From positions 47,861,819-47,925,818 of the forward strand of contig CM039121.1 of assembly GCA_022036555.1 (NCBI GenBank): a stretch of 64,000 bases of DNA, in the 5' to 3' direction. A model generated the notes under the pieces. The model searched no databases. It saw only the letters and a program-made list of their open reading frames with translations, and was not told the origin of the DNA. Made by a program: the position numbers and the translations under genes. Below, in pieces: positions 23,307-35,446 of the stretch (position 1 is its first letter; every line of letters starts with the position of its first letter). This stretch comes from Microstegium vimineum (taxonomy: Eukaryota; Streptophyta; Magnoliopsida; Poales; Poaceae).

Positions 23307-24503
23307 GGCACCCCATCATATCTAGGAGTAATATAATTGGAACAAAAACTAAATAATAATTCAAAGGTCCGCGTGGCTTCTTATTGGACTATATGTAATG
23401 GGAATCATGGTTGATTTGAGAGTTTGATACGTACTTGTTACTGCCTCGATCCATTCTATAAATTATATATAAAAATTTCTTTTTGGCCAAAACGTCTTAT
23501 ATATTTTATATTTGGAGTATGCACTCACATATATATACACTATACACTTACCAGCTCAGCTTATTTATCAGGTATGATATACTATTTTTTCTCATAACAA
23601 AATAACACCAGCTAACTAATTAGCCGTTAGAAACCATCGGTCGAATAGGAAAGGATATTATTTATATCTCCTATAACTAAATATGAGAACTTCTCATCAC
23701 CATCCTCTTCACCTTGATGATCTCCTTTAACTCCCGACATTAATCCAAGAGAGAAGGGCCAAAATGCTTCACGGACGAGGCTTCACTGGTCACTATTCTT
23801 CTGTTATTCCTCTTCATCCATTGTTAATAATTCCATCATGGGTGATGTTAATTGTGTACTTTGCATGCATATTTAATTTTTGGCTCATCGCTTCCATGGC
23901 TTGTCATGGGCGTATTGTCAGCTTCCTCTCACGTCCTTATCTCTGTACGTATACGTACGTGTTCCATTCATCAGTTTTTATGTGTCCATTTTTTTTGTTT
24001 TTTTGTTCACGACAGAAGAAAAGATATTTTTATTCCTAATTATGAACTAGATTGTGATGCATGTAGATTGTAGAAGATGGTGTAGTCTTCTTCACATGTA
24101 CTCGGAGTGTTTGCATCAACTACTATATTCACTTCTCAACTAGGGAACAATTATTAAAGGGAGCATCTCAAATTTGTTAGCGCAATCTATATATTGCTAA
24201 GTTCTAAATGATCTGAACATTTGGCATTAACCAACAAATGATATGGAACTTCATATTTTTGTAATTTCTCCGCAGGATGACAACGCATTACAAATACATA
24301 CACTTATCCAATATTATGCTATGTTCTTCTAACCTTTAACTTCTATCACTTCATCGAAGATTCAAATATGTATGATTTCTTCATTGTTTTACTATTTATC
24401 ACTCCATGAATTCTCCTACGTTAATGAATGATCTTCATTAAGCGGCACAGCATACCGCAGCAACGTTAATGAATGATCTTCATTAGGAATGGATTTAACT
24501 TAA
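23305..24503. other. intergenic, no gene seen
   Basis: A hydrophobic short ORF at 23764-24039 lacks any family motif. A two-copy phrase GTTAATGAATGATCTTCATTA lies near 24420 and 24465. Nothing else is supported. Confidence 0.4.
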
Positions 24504-24505
24504 TA

Positions 24506-25924
24506 CTCCCTCCATTATTTCAAATTGTAAGTCATTCCAAAAATCTTGGAGAGTAAAAGTATTTTAAGTTTGACCGAAGATTATAGAGGGAAACATAAAG
24601 ATTTATGACATCAAATGATATAGTATGAAAATATAACTAATAAAGCATCTAATGATACTTAGTTGGTATCAAATATGTTATTATCATATTATATAAATTT
24701 GGTCAAACTTTATAAATTTTGACTCCAAGATTCTTGGAATGACTTACAATCGCTACTACAGAAACATTTTCCGCGGCGGGCGAATTTGTTTTTGCACAGC
24801 GGGCAAACACGACCGCCACCGTGGAATGGTCACGGTAAATAGTGGCTTTCCCACAGCGGGCTGCTCTGCCTGCTGCGGTTAATCGATTTACCACGGCGGA
24901 CGCATTAGGATGGCCGCCATGGTTAATCGTTTAAAAAAACCAAGAGCCCATCGGTGAGCCCATTCTTGAGCCCACCGCACCTGGTTATCCAGGCCGGATC
25001 CGCGGCTGGGGTCTCCTCCTTGCTGGATCCGCCGCCGGGAGGTCATCCTCGCCGGATCCGAGGATAGGGAGGATGACCTCGCTGAACCGCCGCCGGGACC
25101 CATCCATCCGTCACCGAGAGGCCTCGACCCGCCCTTGGAGGTCGTCGATCTACGCTTGGAGGTCGTCGATCTATGCCGTCGGAGGCCGCAGAGGCGCGGA
25201 GCTGCCGTGGGGGCGCGACCCGCCTTCGCCGCCCAGGGGGGTGCGTCCCGCCTCGATCCGCGTAGGGGCGCGTCGATCCGCGACCGCCGGGGGGCGCCTT
25301 CACCCATGCCGCCGGAGGGCGCAGAGGCGTGGAGCGGCCCGCTGCAAGGGCGCGTCCTGCCTTCGCCGTCGGGGGGCACGTCTCGCCTCGATCCGCGCAG
25401 GGGCGCGTCGATCCGCGGCCGCTGGGGCGCGTCACACCTTCAACGACGCCGCCGGAGGACGCAGAGGCGCGGAGCGGCCCGACGCGGGGGTCGCGTGCCT
25501 CCTTCGCCGACGCGGGGGTCGCGTCCCGCCTTCGCCACCGTCGGTGTCGTAGAGAGAGAGTGGATGGAGGGAATAGAGGGAGTGACTTGCTGAAACCCTA
25601 AGTATCTACTTTTATACTTAGACTAGATATCGGGCCTCATCTTGGACCTAATGGTCCTCAGCCTTAACCGTGGCGGACCTCATAGGATGCACGCTGCGGT
25701 AAATCGATTTACCATGACGGACATCCTAAGACGTCCGCCACGATAAATAGGTCATTTTCCATGACGGCCCGCTTATGATGCCCGTCATGGTAAATGTAAA
25801 TTGTCCGCCGCGGTAAATCATAGGATTTACCGTGACGGACAAAAAAAAACATCCACCATAGAGGGTAAAAATGTGACGCTGCGGTAAATTGTGTTTTTTA
25901 GTAGTGAATTTAGGATGGAGGGAG
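24506..25924. mobile_element. Stowaway MITE split by a CACTA insertion
   Basis: The left part (24506-24750) starts CTCCCTCCATTATTTCAAAT. The final GGATGGAGGGAG (25913-25924) completes the inverted terminus. TA flanks lie at 24504-24505 and 25925-25926. The halves are separated by the CACTA element at 24751-25906. The GTAAGTCATTCCAA word is mirrored as TTGGAATGACTTAC just before the break. Confidence 0.85.
24751..25906. mobile_element. non-autonomous CACTA element, 1156 bp, nested
   Basis: The left end CGCTACTACAGAAA and the right end TTTTTTAGTAGTG (inverted CACTACTAAAAAA) are bordered by the 3-bp duplication AAT at 24748-24750 and 25907-25909. Sub-terminal repeats of the type GCGGTAAATCGATTTACC/GCGGCGGGC lie on both sides. 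The middle (about 25000-25560) is very GC-rich with tandem-like GGGGCGCGTCGATCCGCG words. It is open in several frames at once, which is a composition effect and not evidence of a gene. No transposase. Confidence 0.85.
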
Positions 25925-25926
25925 TA

Positions 25927-26932
25927 CAAATCTTTGAAGTAAAAATCAATTAGTCAAGCACAGATGAGGGAGTATAGCATTTTTTTTGGCATGAGAAGAA
26001 CTTTGGAGCTTCTTGGGATTATCGTAACTAAAGATTGCGTGCCTCGACTTGCGCACCGTATAGGTACTGATGAGATGTACATGATCTGTGATGATCTGCC
26101 AACCATTTTGATAAGTTTAGGTGATGCATTCGTCCTATCTGATGAACGGCCAACTAAATTAAAACATTTGTTTATGTTCAAAATAAATTCCTGACTACAA
26201 TCTGTTTGGGTTTCCTAATCAACTCAGTGCTCAAACGGTTTTTCTATATTCACTTGAAATATTTTTTAACTTGTTTTCTCTTACGAAACACTATTTAATC
26301 AGCCAGTTTATCTTCCAGCTAACCAGACCTTGTGTAAGCATGATGCCTATACGTTACTGATAATTAACAAGCAAGTTGTGAGCTAAGATTAGTTGGTTAG
26401 GTTTCTTCTGATGGGACCTGTCTATCCGGATTTAGTCCTCGACTTAGCACGAGTGTTCGTATTCTCCTGAATTTATTTTGAAATTTAATGATGTTATGCT
26501 TTCAGGATAGGTGACGTTTCAGTCGACAACAAGACGTACTCACGTATTTCTTAAAGAGAAAATTAACAAGCAAGTTGCAGGCGCTAGTCAAAGTCGGTGC
26601 AACCAATTAATAATATATACGTGTGGAGCTACTCTGTAAGATAATGACTGATGACGCCCGGCCCCAGCTGCCCCGCCCTGCTGACTACTCAATGAGTCAA
26701 TTGCACGTTTTGCGGTTTGGCACCATGTCAGCCTGACAGCCTGCTGGCCGCCGGCAACCACTCCATGCATGTGCTGCCCGGCCGGCCGGCCGGAAAAGCC
26801 GTACAGTCAAAATGATGCCCAGATCAGGCATGCAACAAGCTAACTGCAGCATCCCGGTGATAATTAAGAAGCTATATATGCTAGGACATGCATGTTTAGA
26901 GACTATATGTTGTCATTGTTAGTACTGTTCTA
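25927..26932. other. intergenic, no gene seen
   Basis: The plus ORF at 25964-26194 (76 codons) overlaps a minus ORF of similar size and has no recognised motif. I do not call it a gene. Confidence 0.4.
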
Positions 26933-26935
26933 TTA

Positions 26936-27222
26936 CTCCCTTCGTCTCACAAAGAGCGGTGGCATCTTAATTTTATCCCAATAAGTTTAAAAATATTTTA
27001 AGTTATCCTAATAAATCAAAGTATTTAAAGTTTAACAAAATTTACAAAGAAAAAACTATCAACATTTATAGCACCAAATAAGTTTACTATCAAAGAAAAA
27101 TATTATATAATAAATCTAATAGTATTTATTTAGTATCATAAATTTTGATAGGGTTTTATAAAACTTAATATTGTTTGACTTAGAATAAAATCAGAATAAC
27201 ACTCTTTGCATGACAGAGATAG
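26936..27222. mobile_element. Stowaway-like MITE, worn
   Basis: The start CTCCCTTCGTCTCACAAAGAG and the inverted end CTCTTTGCATGACAGAGATAG are flanked by TA. The interior is AT-rich and non-coding. The termini have several mismatches. Confidence 0.6.
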
Positions 27223-27959
27223 TACATCTCTAGCAAGCTTCCTAGCTAGCTCGTTCCCGATGTTAAAAACATGCATTTTCCAAGTTAGTTAGCATATAGG
27301 ACAGCTAATTTCACTCTTCCAACTCGATAAATTGAGGCTAGCCTAACCAAGCAAAGTGAGGCAAGCCCAATGATACCAAATACTAAAAAAACAACCACAC
27401 TGGAAAAACAAAAGAAATTTGACGGACATACCCTGCATTCTAACGAAGATATCTTGAGAACCTGCAACATGTCTACCCTGCTCTGTTGAGGCTCTTATAC
27501 GCTATATGCTACAGTACATGTCCTAAATCCAAGATAAATCGCACCACGACGTCTTTCAGTGCCAAGTTAAGTATTCATCCATTTTTCTTTTCCCACACCA
27601 AAAGCAAGGGCACCCTGATCTGATCTGTGGAGATCAGGGAGAGTTGAAGTTCTGTTTCTTTTTTCTTTTTCTTTTTCTTTTTCTTTTTTGAGGGATGAAG
27701 TTATGGTTGTTGATTGTGGTCCCCACGATAGGATCCTTTCCCTGCTGACTTTTGCAGCCTTCTTCAATCTTCGATGCAGACAAAACGAGGGATCAATGTC
27801 GTCGCTTCCGTCTGGTGCATGCATGTTTGGACTTGCATGCATACTCTCTTATCATTTGGGCATATGTATATTATTTGTTTTATTGATGCAACTTTAATTA
27901 TTCTCTTAGTAGAAAACATGTATAAAAGGAGTATACTTCACTAGTAAATTATTTGTAGT
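27223..27959. other. intergenic
   Basis: A TTTTTC-repeat pyrimidine tract lies at about 27655-27690. Short ORFs only. Confidence 0.35.
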
Positions 27960-28105
27960 AAATTCGTTTCAAATTATAAGACGTTTGGATTTTCTAAATA
28001 CATTGTTTTTACTATTTATCTAAACGTAGTGTATATCTATATATGCGTAGCAAATATAACGTATTTAGAAAAGTCAAAACGTCTTGTAATTTAGAATGAA
28101 TGAAG
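27960..28105. mobile_element. short Stowaway-like MITE, worn
   Basis: AATTCGTTTCAAATTATAAGACGTTTGGATTTTCTAAATAC is mirrored by GTATTTAGAAAAGTCAAAACGTCTTGTAATTTAGAATGAATGAAG, a common grass pattern. TA borders. Confidence 0.65.
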
Positions 28106-29099
28106 TACATCAGGATATCTAATAGTTGCTCTTTAACTCGGCTATCCTTCAATTCACAAAAGCTTTTATTAGAGAGTCATCAGTTGCAAATTAGACTATG
28201 CTTTGTTCTTCTTCTAATACGATTTTCACACTTTCAAGGAGTAATGGAGTAGGTGTAGCTTTCCAGATAAGTCGTCATCATGGGGGCGCTCACCCTATCA
28301 TATGCACGATAAGCTATCGTCAAGATAGAAAAGCACATGGGATGGCTTTTCTTGATTCGATGCTTCAGTTCAAAATATTCAAAAGGTCCGAATATTCGTT
28401 GGCAGCAAATAAGCTATCGTTGCTTGTCCTACTATTTATAAATGTTGAGTCTCTTTGACTTGGGAGGTCCAATAAATGCATCTCATAAAAGTCGCCTTCT
28501 GCTGTTAGCTGGAGCCACCGTACGGCAACCGTACAAGAGCCATGATTAAAGAAACTTCAGGATACTTCACACTCTCCATCCTTTCAAGAAGACGAGATCG
28601 GATTTCTTGGAACACGCTTTTGAAATAAAACAACTTCTTCGTGTTCATAATGGTTAGCTATTTGACTAGTTAGATGTGACATGTCAAATAAAAAATAAGA
28701 GAGAGAGTAGTCACTACCTACAAGCAAATAGTCTATCTATTTCATGTACTTTAAGACTATGTGAGAGGAACATGTGGATCCACTAATATATATTAGTCTC
28801 TTTTATTGTCTCTCACCTTCACGTCAGCTGACTATATAGTTAGTACTATCTATTACTATTGCGGACGCCCTTATGGTCACAGGTCGACTTGTTTCAGCTT
28901 ATTCTCTCACACCGAAAAGCTAGTAACACCGAAAAGCTAGTAACATAAAGCTGGATAAAACCAGCATACGGTTATTTTTTAAGGCTTTCCCAATGCACCA
29001 TGCTGGACAAACTCTACGTTGGAGTTTTTTTTTCCATGTCACACACAACTATAGCCTCGCAAGTGCAGAGGAGCCATGTGCTCTGTCTGACAAAAGTAT
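28106..29099. other. intergenic with dispersed-repeat copy and MITE-like block
   Basis: 28587-28640 repeats the 15638-15700 word. 28640-28875 is a MITE-like block ending ATTGCGGACGCCC, a common grass MITE terminus read inverted, with a poor left end. No gene is supported. Confidence 0.4.
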
Positions 29100-29108
29100 G
29101 AAGCATAC

Positions 29109-29292
29109 CCCAAATTTTTACAATATAGCCTTTTTTTTGAATTTTTTCACGTTTGGACCCCTGGAGGAAGTAATTGCAGAAATGGACCCAGGGGCTCGGC
29201 GCCGTGCCCCACGGCGCCGAGCCCTTAGCCCGCATCCAGCGTGGATCCGACGTGGCTGGGGGCTCGGCGCCGTGGGGCATGGCGCCGAGCTA
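29109..29292 (+). repeat. MULE left terminal inverted repeat with hairpins
   Basis: This pairs with 37350-37531. It holds a perfect hairpin at 29192-29224 (15-base arms beginning GGGCTCGGCGCCGTG, three-base loop) and a second GCTCGGCGCCGTGGGGCATGGCGCCGAGC hairpin at about 29262-29290. Confidence 0.9.
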
Positions 29293-29637
29293 GCATATAG
29301 CCCGCCGCGGCGCCGAGCTCGGCGCACGCTCTCTGTCTCTCGCTCGCCTCTCTCTCTCGCTCTCACGGCGCCGAGCCGCCGCCGCCGCCCTCGCCGTCCG
29401 CCGCCGCCGACCGCCGTCGTCCGCCGTCATCCGTTTTTTTTAGTGTTTTTAGTTTAGTGTTTTTAGTTAGCAATTGTAGTTCGAAATTTTAGTTACAAAT
29501 TTAGATGATAGATAGACAAATAGGTAGTTAACTTATCATAGATAGATAGTTAGTTTGTTAAATTTGTAACTAAATAGATATATGTATATATATATATATA
29601 TGTATAGTTAGGTTTGTATCTAAATAGATAGACAAAT

Positions 29638-29671
<34 letters not shown>

Positions 29672-29792
29672 TGCTAAATAGATGGATAGACAAATAAATA
29701 GATAGATAGATAGTTATTTTGCTACATAGATAGATTGATAAGTTCATAGATAGATAGTTAGTTTACTAAATTTATAGCTAAATAGATATATG

Positions 29793-29823
<31 letters not shown>

Positions 29824-29891
29824 GTATAGTTAGGTCATTGATAATTTAGTTTACCCATAATAAGAACTTTCGTGTTGTGCATATCAACTAG

Positions 29892-32691
29892 ATGGATAAC
29901 CTAGTGACCCTGTATCATGGAGGAAGAGTGGAGGAAGCGGAAGATGGTTTTGGTAATATCACCTTAGTTGGAATGCAAAGGGTGCCTTTGATGTTCGATG
30001 AGCGGCCGCTTTTTTTGGAGTTGTTTGCTAGGGCTCGTGATGAACTTCATTGCAATTCCATTGAAAATGTCATATCAGTTGAGGGAGTAGTTCACCATGG
30101 TAAATCAGGCCAAATATTTAGACGGTTGGTCCCAGTCTCATCGGAGGCTCAATGGGAGACATATGTCAATACTGTAATGAAGAGTGAATTTCAATGTTTG
30201 GATTTGATTGTGCGGAAGCTCTCCAATGAGCCAACTCCTCTTGGCCATTCATCCCCTATTGGGCATTCATCCCCTCATGGCTTGTCACCACCACAATACG
30301 ATCCGTTACCATGTGATCCTCCATTACACAATCCAGAGGTGCATGTGGAAGATGTGGTTGTGGTGCCCGATGCGCAATCCACTCCAAATGAGGTTGGAAT
30401 ATGCCCTTATGTTGTTGCACCTCATGTTGCTACGGCCCCTCAGGAGATCCCTTTGACCCAAAATCATCCAAGTAAGTGTTGTAGTAACACTTTACCTTTT
30501 TCTTATCCACCCTTGTAATATGTTATTCCAATGATGACATCCTCATTTAAATGTAGGAGACATTCCTGATAATGTTGGTTGTCATCGTGTGCCTTCATCA
30601 TCCACTGCGGTGCATACAGGCTTCGCATCTAATAGTGTTGATGTTCAGATTGATGATGGAGAGGAGCCTTATGGGACCGCAAGAGCTGTTCATTCCGATG
30701 ATGAACGTCCTGTGGCTGCATTAAGTGAACAAGAGATTGAGCTCATGAGGCAGTGTTGTCCCAATATTGATCCACTAGTGCATGAATTTAGCGATCTCAG
30801 ACACTCCCATGGTGCTTATGCAGTAGTAAGAGAAGAAGAGTTGCTAGAGGCCCCTGATGATGGGGAAAGCATAGAAATTTTCAAGGGCATGATCTTCAAG
30901 GACTTGCCAACATTGAGAAGGTGGTTACAGGAGTATTCTGTGAAACGTAAAAGGCCGTTCAAGGTGCAGCATTCTTATGTGGAGCGTCGTTACACAGTGG
31001 TATGTCAAAAAAATGATTGCAATTGGAGAGTATTAGTGAGGAAACAGAAGGACAGTGAGAAGTTTAAGATCACCAAAATTGTAGGTCCACATACTTGTGC
31101 AACGACGGATCTAAAAGAGAAGCATCAACAGTTGACCTCTACCCTTATTGCTAGAAAATTTTACACAACACTGCAGAAACAGCCTAATTTGAGAGTGAAG
31201 GCGCTCATGGACCTAGCTGAGAAGCATTTTCATTATGAGGTAAGCTATGGCAAAGCATGGAGGGCAAAGCAACGTGCCTGGAAGATGATATATGGTGATT
31301 GGGAGGAGGGGTACGAGAAGCTGCCTGCATTGTTCAATGCAATCAAGGTAGCTAATCCGGGCATGCATTACGAGTACATCCCAAAACCAAATGAATGGAA
31401 GGACGGCAGAGAGATATTCTTCCGTGCATTCTGGTGCTTTCCTCAATGTGTCCAAGCCTTTAGGCATTGCCGTCCTGTGTTGTCCATTGATGGTACTTTT
31501 CTTCTTGGCAAGTACATGGGCACAATGTTGATAGCCATTGGTTGTGACGCGGACAATGCATTGGTTCCATTAGCATTCGCTTTGGTGGAGAGGGAGAACA
31601 AAGACAGCTGGGGTTGGTTCTTGCGGCTTGTTCGGATACATGTTGTAGGCCCTGGGAGAGAGGTTGGTGTCATATCTGACAGACACCAGGGCATACTTAG
31701 TGCCATACAGGAGCAGATTCCGGGGTACGCACCATTGCATCACCGTTGGTGCACTCGCCACCTTGCAGAGAATTTACTCCGGAAGGACAGTTCAAAGGAC
31801 AACTTCCACCTGTTCGAGGAGGTTGCTCGCATGCTTGAGATTTGCTACTTCGAAGAGAAGTTGGAGCTGCTAAAGACAGCAACAAATGCAGAAGGTAGGC
31901 AGTGGCTACATGGTTTGATGAGTCAAAAAGATAGATGGTCAAGGGCCTATGATGATGGCGGGTGGAGGTATGAATTTCAAACTAGCAACATGGTCGAGTC
32001 ATTTAATAGTGTGCTCAAGGGTATACGGGCCATGCCTGTCAATGCCATTGTGTCCTTTACTTTCTTTAGATGTGTTGCATGGTTCAATGACCGACATGCA
32101 TCAGCAATGGCACTACAGAGCAAGAATCAGATATGGGTACCTAAACCAAAACACCATCTTGATAGGGCAAAGGAAAAGGCTAGAACACATGAAGTTCATT
32201 GCTTTGACCATAGCACGGGAAAGTATGAGGTCATAGAAAGGGGTTGGACAACCTCTGATGGTGAGGTTCGACCTTCAAGGGCTTATATTGTGGTTCTTAG
32301 TAATTTCTCATGCATGTGTGGGAAACCAAAGCAGTACCACTTTCCATGTTCTCATTATATTGCAGCAGCTCAACATCGCAACTATGCATATGAGAGTAGG
32401 ATGCCACGAGAGCTAAGTGTTGACAGCCTTGTACTTACTTGGGCTCCCCGTTTCGAGCCTTACCTAGAGGAAGAGCAGTGGCCACCATACCATGGCCCGA
32501 GATACATTGCGGACCCAGGTGCTCGTTGGGACAAACGTGGAACTAGGAAGAGGACGAGATACAAGATGGTCATGGATCAGGTTTCAGGAAGATCAAAGAG
32601 GGGTAGAGCAACACCCTTTCTTACTGATCCCGAGCAAAACCAATGTAGCAAATGTGGCAGACTTGGGCACAATGCCAGTACATGCACTTGA
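29892..32691 (+). CDS. MULE transposase (mudrA-like), two exons, 904 aa
   Basis: Exon 1 is 29892-30471 and exon 2 is 30557-32691. The GTAAGT donor and TGTAG acceptor keep the frame, giving 904 residues. The protein cuts and rejoins element ends in the nucleus. Residues 1-110 form an N-terminal domain common in plant MULEs (LYHGGRVEEAEDGFGN). A MuDR-type DNA-binding domain follows at about 300-385 (FKGMIFKDLPTLRRWL through GPHTCATTD). The MULE DDE core is at about 500-675, with Asp in SIDGTF, Asp in ISDRHQG, the WCTRHLAENL motif, and Glu in NMVESFNS. A SWIM zinc finger is at about 775-800 (CMCGKPKQYHFPCSHY), and a CCHC knuckle ends the protein (CSKCGRLGHNASTC). There is no stop or frameshift, and all three acidic catalytic residues are present. 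The start ATG gives a normal family N-terminus. Confidence 0.93.
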
Positions 32692-32831
32692 GCGCCTAGC
32701 CAGGTGATAATAGTTATATATATATATATATATGCTTTGTAATATTTATAAATGTTTACTCTTTATTCGCTTTCTAATATTTATGCATGTAATTTAATTT
32801 CGTACTGACAATTTTCGTTTCCTCCAACAGG

Positions 32832-35446
32832 ATGGCGACTTTCGACCTCCTCGATCTGTACTACGAGGAGAACCACCGAGGATGACGCATTTCCCAGGGG
32901 GAGGTAATAACTGCAGTTTATCTTGCTTAAGCATATGAGCTAAATTTGTGGTACTTACGTTAAAACACTTGTAATGGTTGCAAGTGCTGGCCCCTCTTCG
33001 TCCTCGAACTCATGACAAGTTCCACGAGATGCGGTACGACGAAAGGTACACGCCCTTACTAGAGAGGGCTGGACTAGACGTTGTATCATATCAGGTTCGT
33101 CGTGGGTTGCCTGTCATCAACCCTGCGGCGATCTCAGCTTTGGTCGATAGGTATAACCATATCCAATACTAATTCATTACTACACACTGTTTCTTTGAAA
33201 TGTAACTCACATCTTTACTTATCTACGTTCTGTAGGTGGAGGCCGGAAACTCATAGCTTCCACCTACCTTGTGGAGAGATGACTATCAGTCTTGAGGACA
33301 TGCAGAAGTGGTTTGGTCTCTCCATTAGAGGTATTCCTGTCATCGGGCACTGCCGGTCTGAAGGTTGGAGGGACAGGATGGAGGCCTTCCTTGGGAGACC
33401 ACTACCTCCAGAGGCGACGCATTCTCGCGGCACAGGTGTTTCCATTCCTTGGCTCAGGGCTGCCTTTGGTGTGTGTCCGGATGACGCAGACGATGCCACA
33501 GTTGGGTCCTACTGCAGAGCTTGGGTGTTGCACTTGTTTGGGTGTGTTCTCTTTCCTAACGCGACAGGAGACACAGCGTCATGGATGTACCTCCCCTGCT
33601 TGGGTAATTGGGACACTGCAGGCACATACAGCTGGGGTTCTGCAGTATTGGCGTTCCTATATCGCCACCTTTGCGAGGCTTGTCGACGAGGTGCGAGGAA
33701 CTCTTCAATTGGGGGTTGTGTGTACCTTCTTCAGCTGTGGATGTGGTCTCGTATACCGGTTGGCCGGCCTACACTCCAGACACCTCGGCCTTGGTTCGCG
33801 GTGCACAACCCTCGTCGTCTTCCTACATATGCACATCTGTACGACCAGGTGACGGTCCCCTACTCGAGGACAGAACATGCGTACATTCAGTACGCCAACG
33901 AGCTGGATGGTCTTACAGCTTCGATGGTGAGTTCATTGCATATTGTTATTCATTCATTCTTATACCTTATGATTGTTGCAACTTGCGCCCTTCAATTGCT
34001 CTTTTTTTAGGTCACTTGGGAGTCGTACAAGGAACTAAGTATGGAGCAGTTTGGCTTGAGCAACATGTGTGGCGCGGACGAGGACCTGTACATGATGATA
34101 TGTCCGCTCATATGCTTCTATGCTGTTAAATATCACCTTCCTCAGAGAGTGGCACGACAGTTTGGCCTGGCTCAGGAGTGGCCAGTCCCGCCGTATTCGA
34201 CTTCCGTAGAGCTGCACAAGTAAGTACCACCTTCCTCAGAGAGTCACATAGTTGATCATTTAATTGACATAGTCCATGTAGTTGTTCTAGTTGACATAGT
34301 TATTCTAGTCCATTTAGTTTATTTAGTTGATGTAGTTGATTTAGTTGATGTAGTCCATGTAGTTGTTCTAGTTGACATAGTTATTCTAGGTCACATAGCT
34401 GATTTAGTTGATGTAGTTGATGTAGCTGACATAGTGCACATGTTTCAGGATTGATCGTCAAAAACAAAAAAAGACGGTGGAGTTTGAGACGCTACACCGA
34501 GTGCACATGGATGCTTGGGACGATCAATATGACAATGTGTATCAAAACCAGACGCCACACAACGACTACAACTTTCGCCAATACCTAACTTGGTACCGGA
34601 CAGTGACACGAACAAAGTTGAAGACTCAATGGACAAATACGGACTACGCAGACATTGATTCTTCAGACGATGAAGACACGTCCTATGATCTTGAAGCAAG
34701 ACAAGGGACGATTGTCGAGGCTGCACCTGTCTTGGACCGAGTGGTAAGTGATCTTAAAAAGGTTATGTAATTTTTTCATGGCAATGCGTTGTATATGACT
34801 ACCATTATGACTATAATTTGTCTCTTTTTGCAGGGCAACGCGCTAAAATAGTCTGTAGTGGAAATTGAACGGTTTCCAAGGACAAACGTGAACGAGGCTA
34901 CGCTCAACAACTTTCTAGGAGTAAGCACTCATCAACACAACGACTATCTTGTCGACAATGCATATATTACAACGCTTAATATGCTCATGTTGTTATCACA
35001 GAGGCTAGCACGTAGATTGCGTCGAGCTGCGGCTCGTTGTGGTTGCGGGACTAGCGCGTCGATGAAGTATGTAGCGAGTCCACAGAGAACACAGAGGGAG
35101 ACCACTTCTTCTCGCGGAGGTAAACTTTCATTACATGTCGTCTAGTTAAGTGTCTTTCTTTAATACACGTAAATGTACTTATATGCACATTTAATTGATA
35201 CGTGACATTGTAGGTTACGGCGGACAGAGCTCCTCTCGTGGTACTCAAGATACTTTCCAAGGTGATGTCACAGAGGAAGAAGAGGACCACGGCGGATATC
35301 AGGAACTTGGACCGTCCCAGCTAGATGATGCTCCTCTGACTCAGCCTTCGCAACCTTTAGGAACTAGGAGACGACGTCCGCCAGTTCACTACACTCCAGG
35401 CACCGACCCTTTTGGTAAGGGTAAGGGTAGGGCTAGGAGGCAGTGA
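32832..35446 (+). pseudogene. plant mobile domain (PMD, MAIN-like) gene of the MULE, with nonsense codons
   Basis: Eight exons can be traced: 32832-32903, about 32984-33150, 33236-33926, 34011-34219, 34449-34743, 34834-34920, 35002-35119 and 35214-35446. The encoded protein has the PMD block: PLRPRTHDKFHEMRYDERYTPLLERAGL, DRWRPETHSFHLPCGEMT, ISLEDMQKWFGLSIRGIPV, then a long Trp-rich region. An acidic part (DSSDDEDTSYD) and a basic tail (GKGKGRARRQ) follow. PMD proteins are known both as host silencing factors (MAIN/MAIL) and as passengers in transposons. Two stops break it: TGA at codon 18 (CGA expected) and TAG in exon 6 (CAG expected). The exon 2 acceptor reads CAAG where CAG|G would keep frame. 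A start at 32882 would re-enter frame after splicing, so a shorter product ending at the exon 6 TAG remains possible. Confidence 0.85.
34225..34440 (+). repeat. minisatellite inside a PMD intron
   Basis: Irregular tandem units of the type TTAGTTGATGTAG and TAGTTGACATAG fill nearly the whole intron between PMD exons 4 and 5. Confidence 0.8.

Noticed and set aside
23114..23364. Tyr/Ile-repeat ORFs
   Set aside because: Produced by the (TA)n microsatellite.
25043..25601. Several overlapping ORFs of 90-160 codons on both strands
   Set aside because: They are open in many frames at once because of the GC-rich tandem-like cargo of a CACTA element. No motif or splice context.
29550..29747. Minus-strand Tyr/Ile-rich ORF
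   Set aside because: Produced by the (GATA/TA)n leader of the MULE.
34225..34440. Possible CRISPR-like array
   Set aside because: Irregular short units with no unique spacers inside an intron of a eukaryotic transposon gene; it is a minisatellite.
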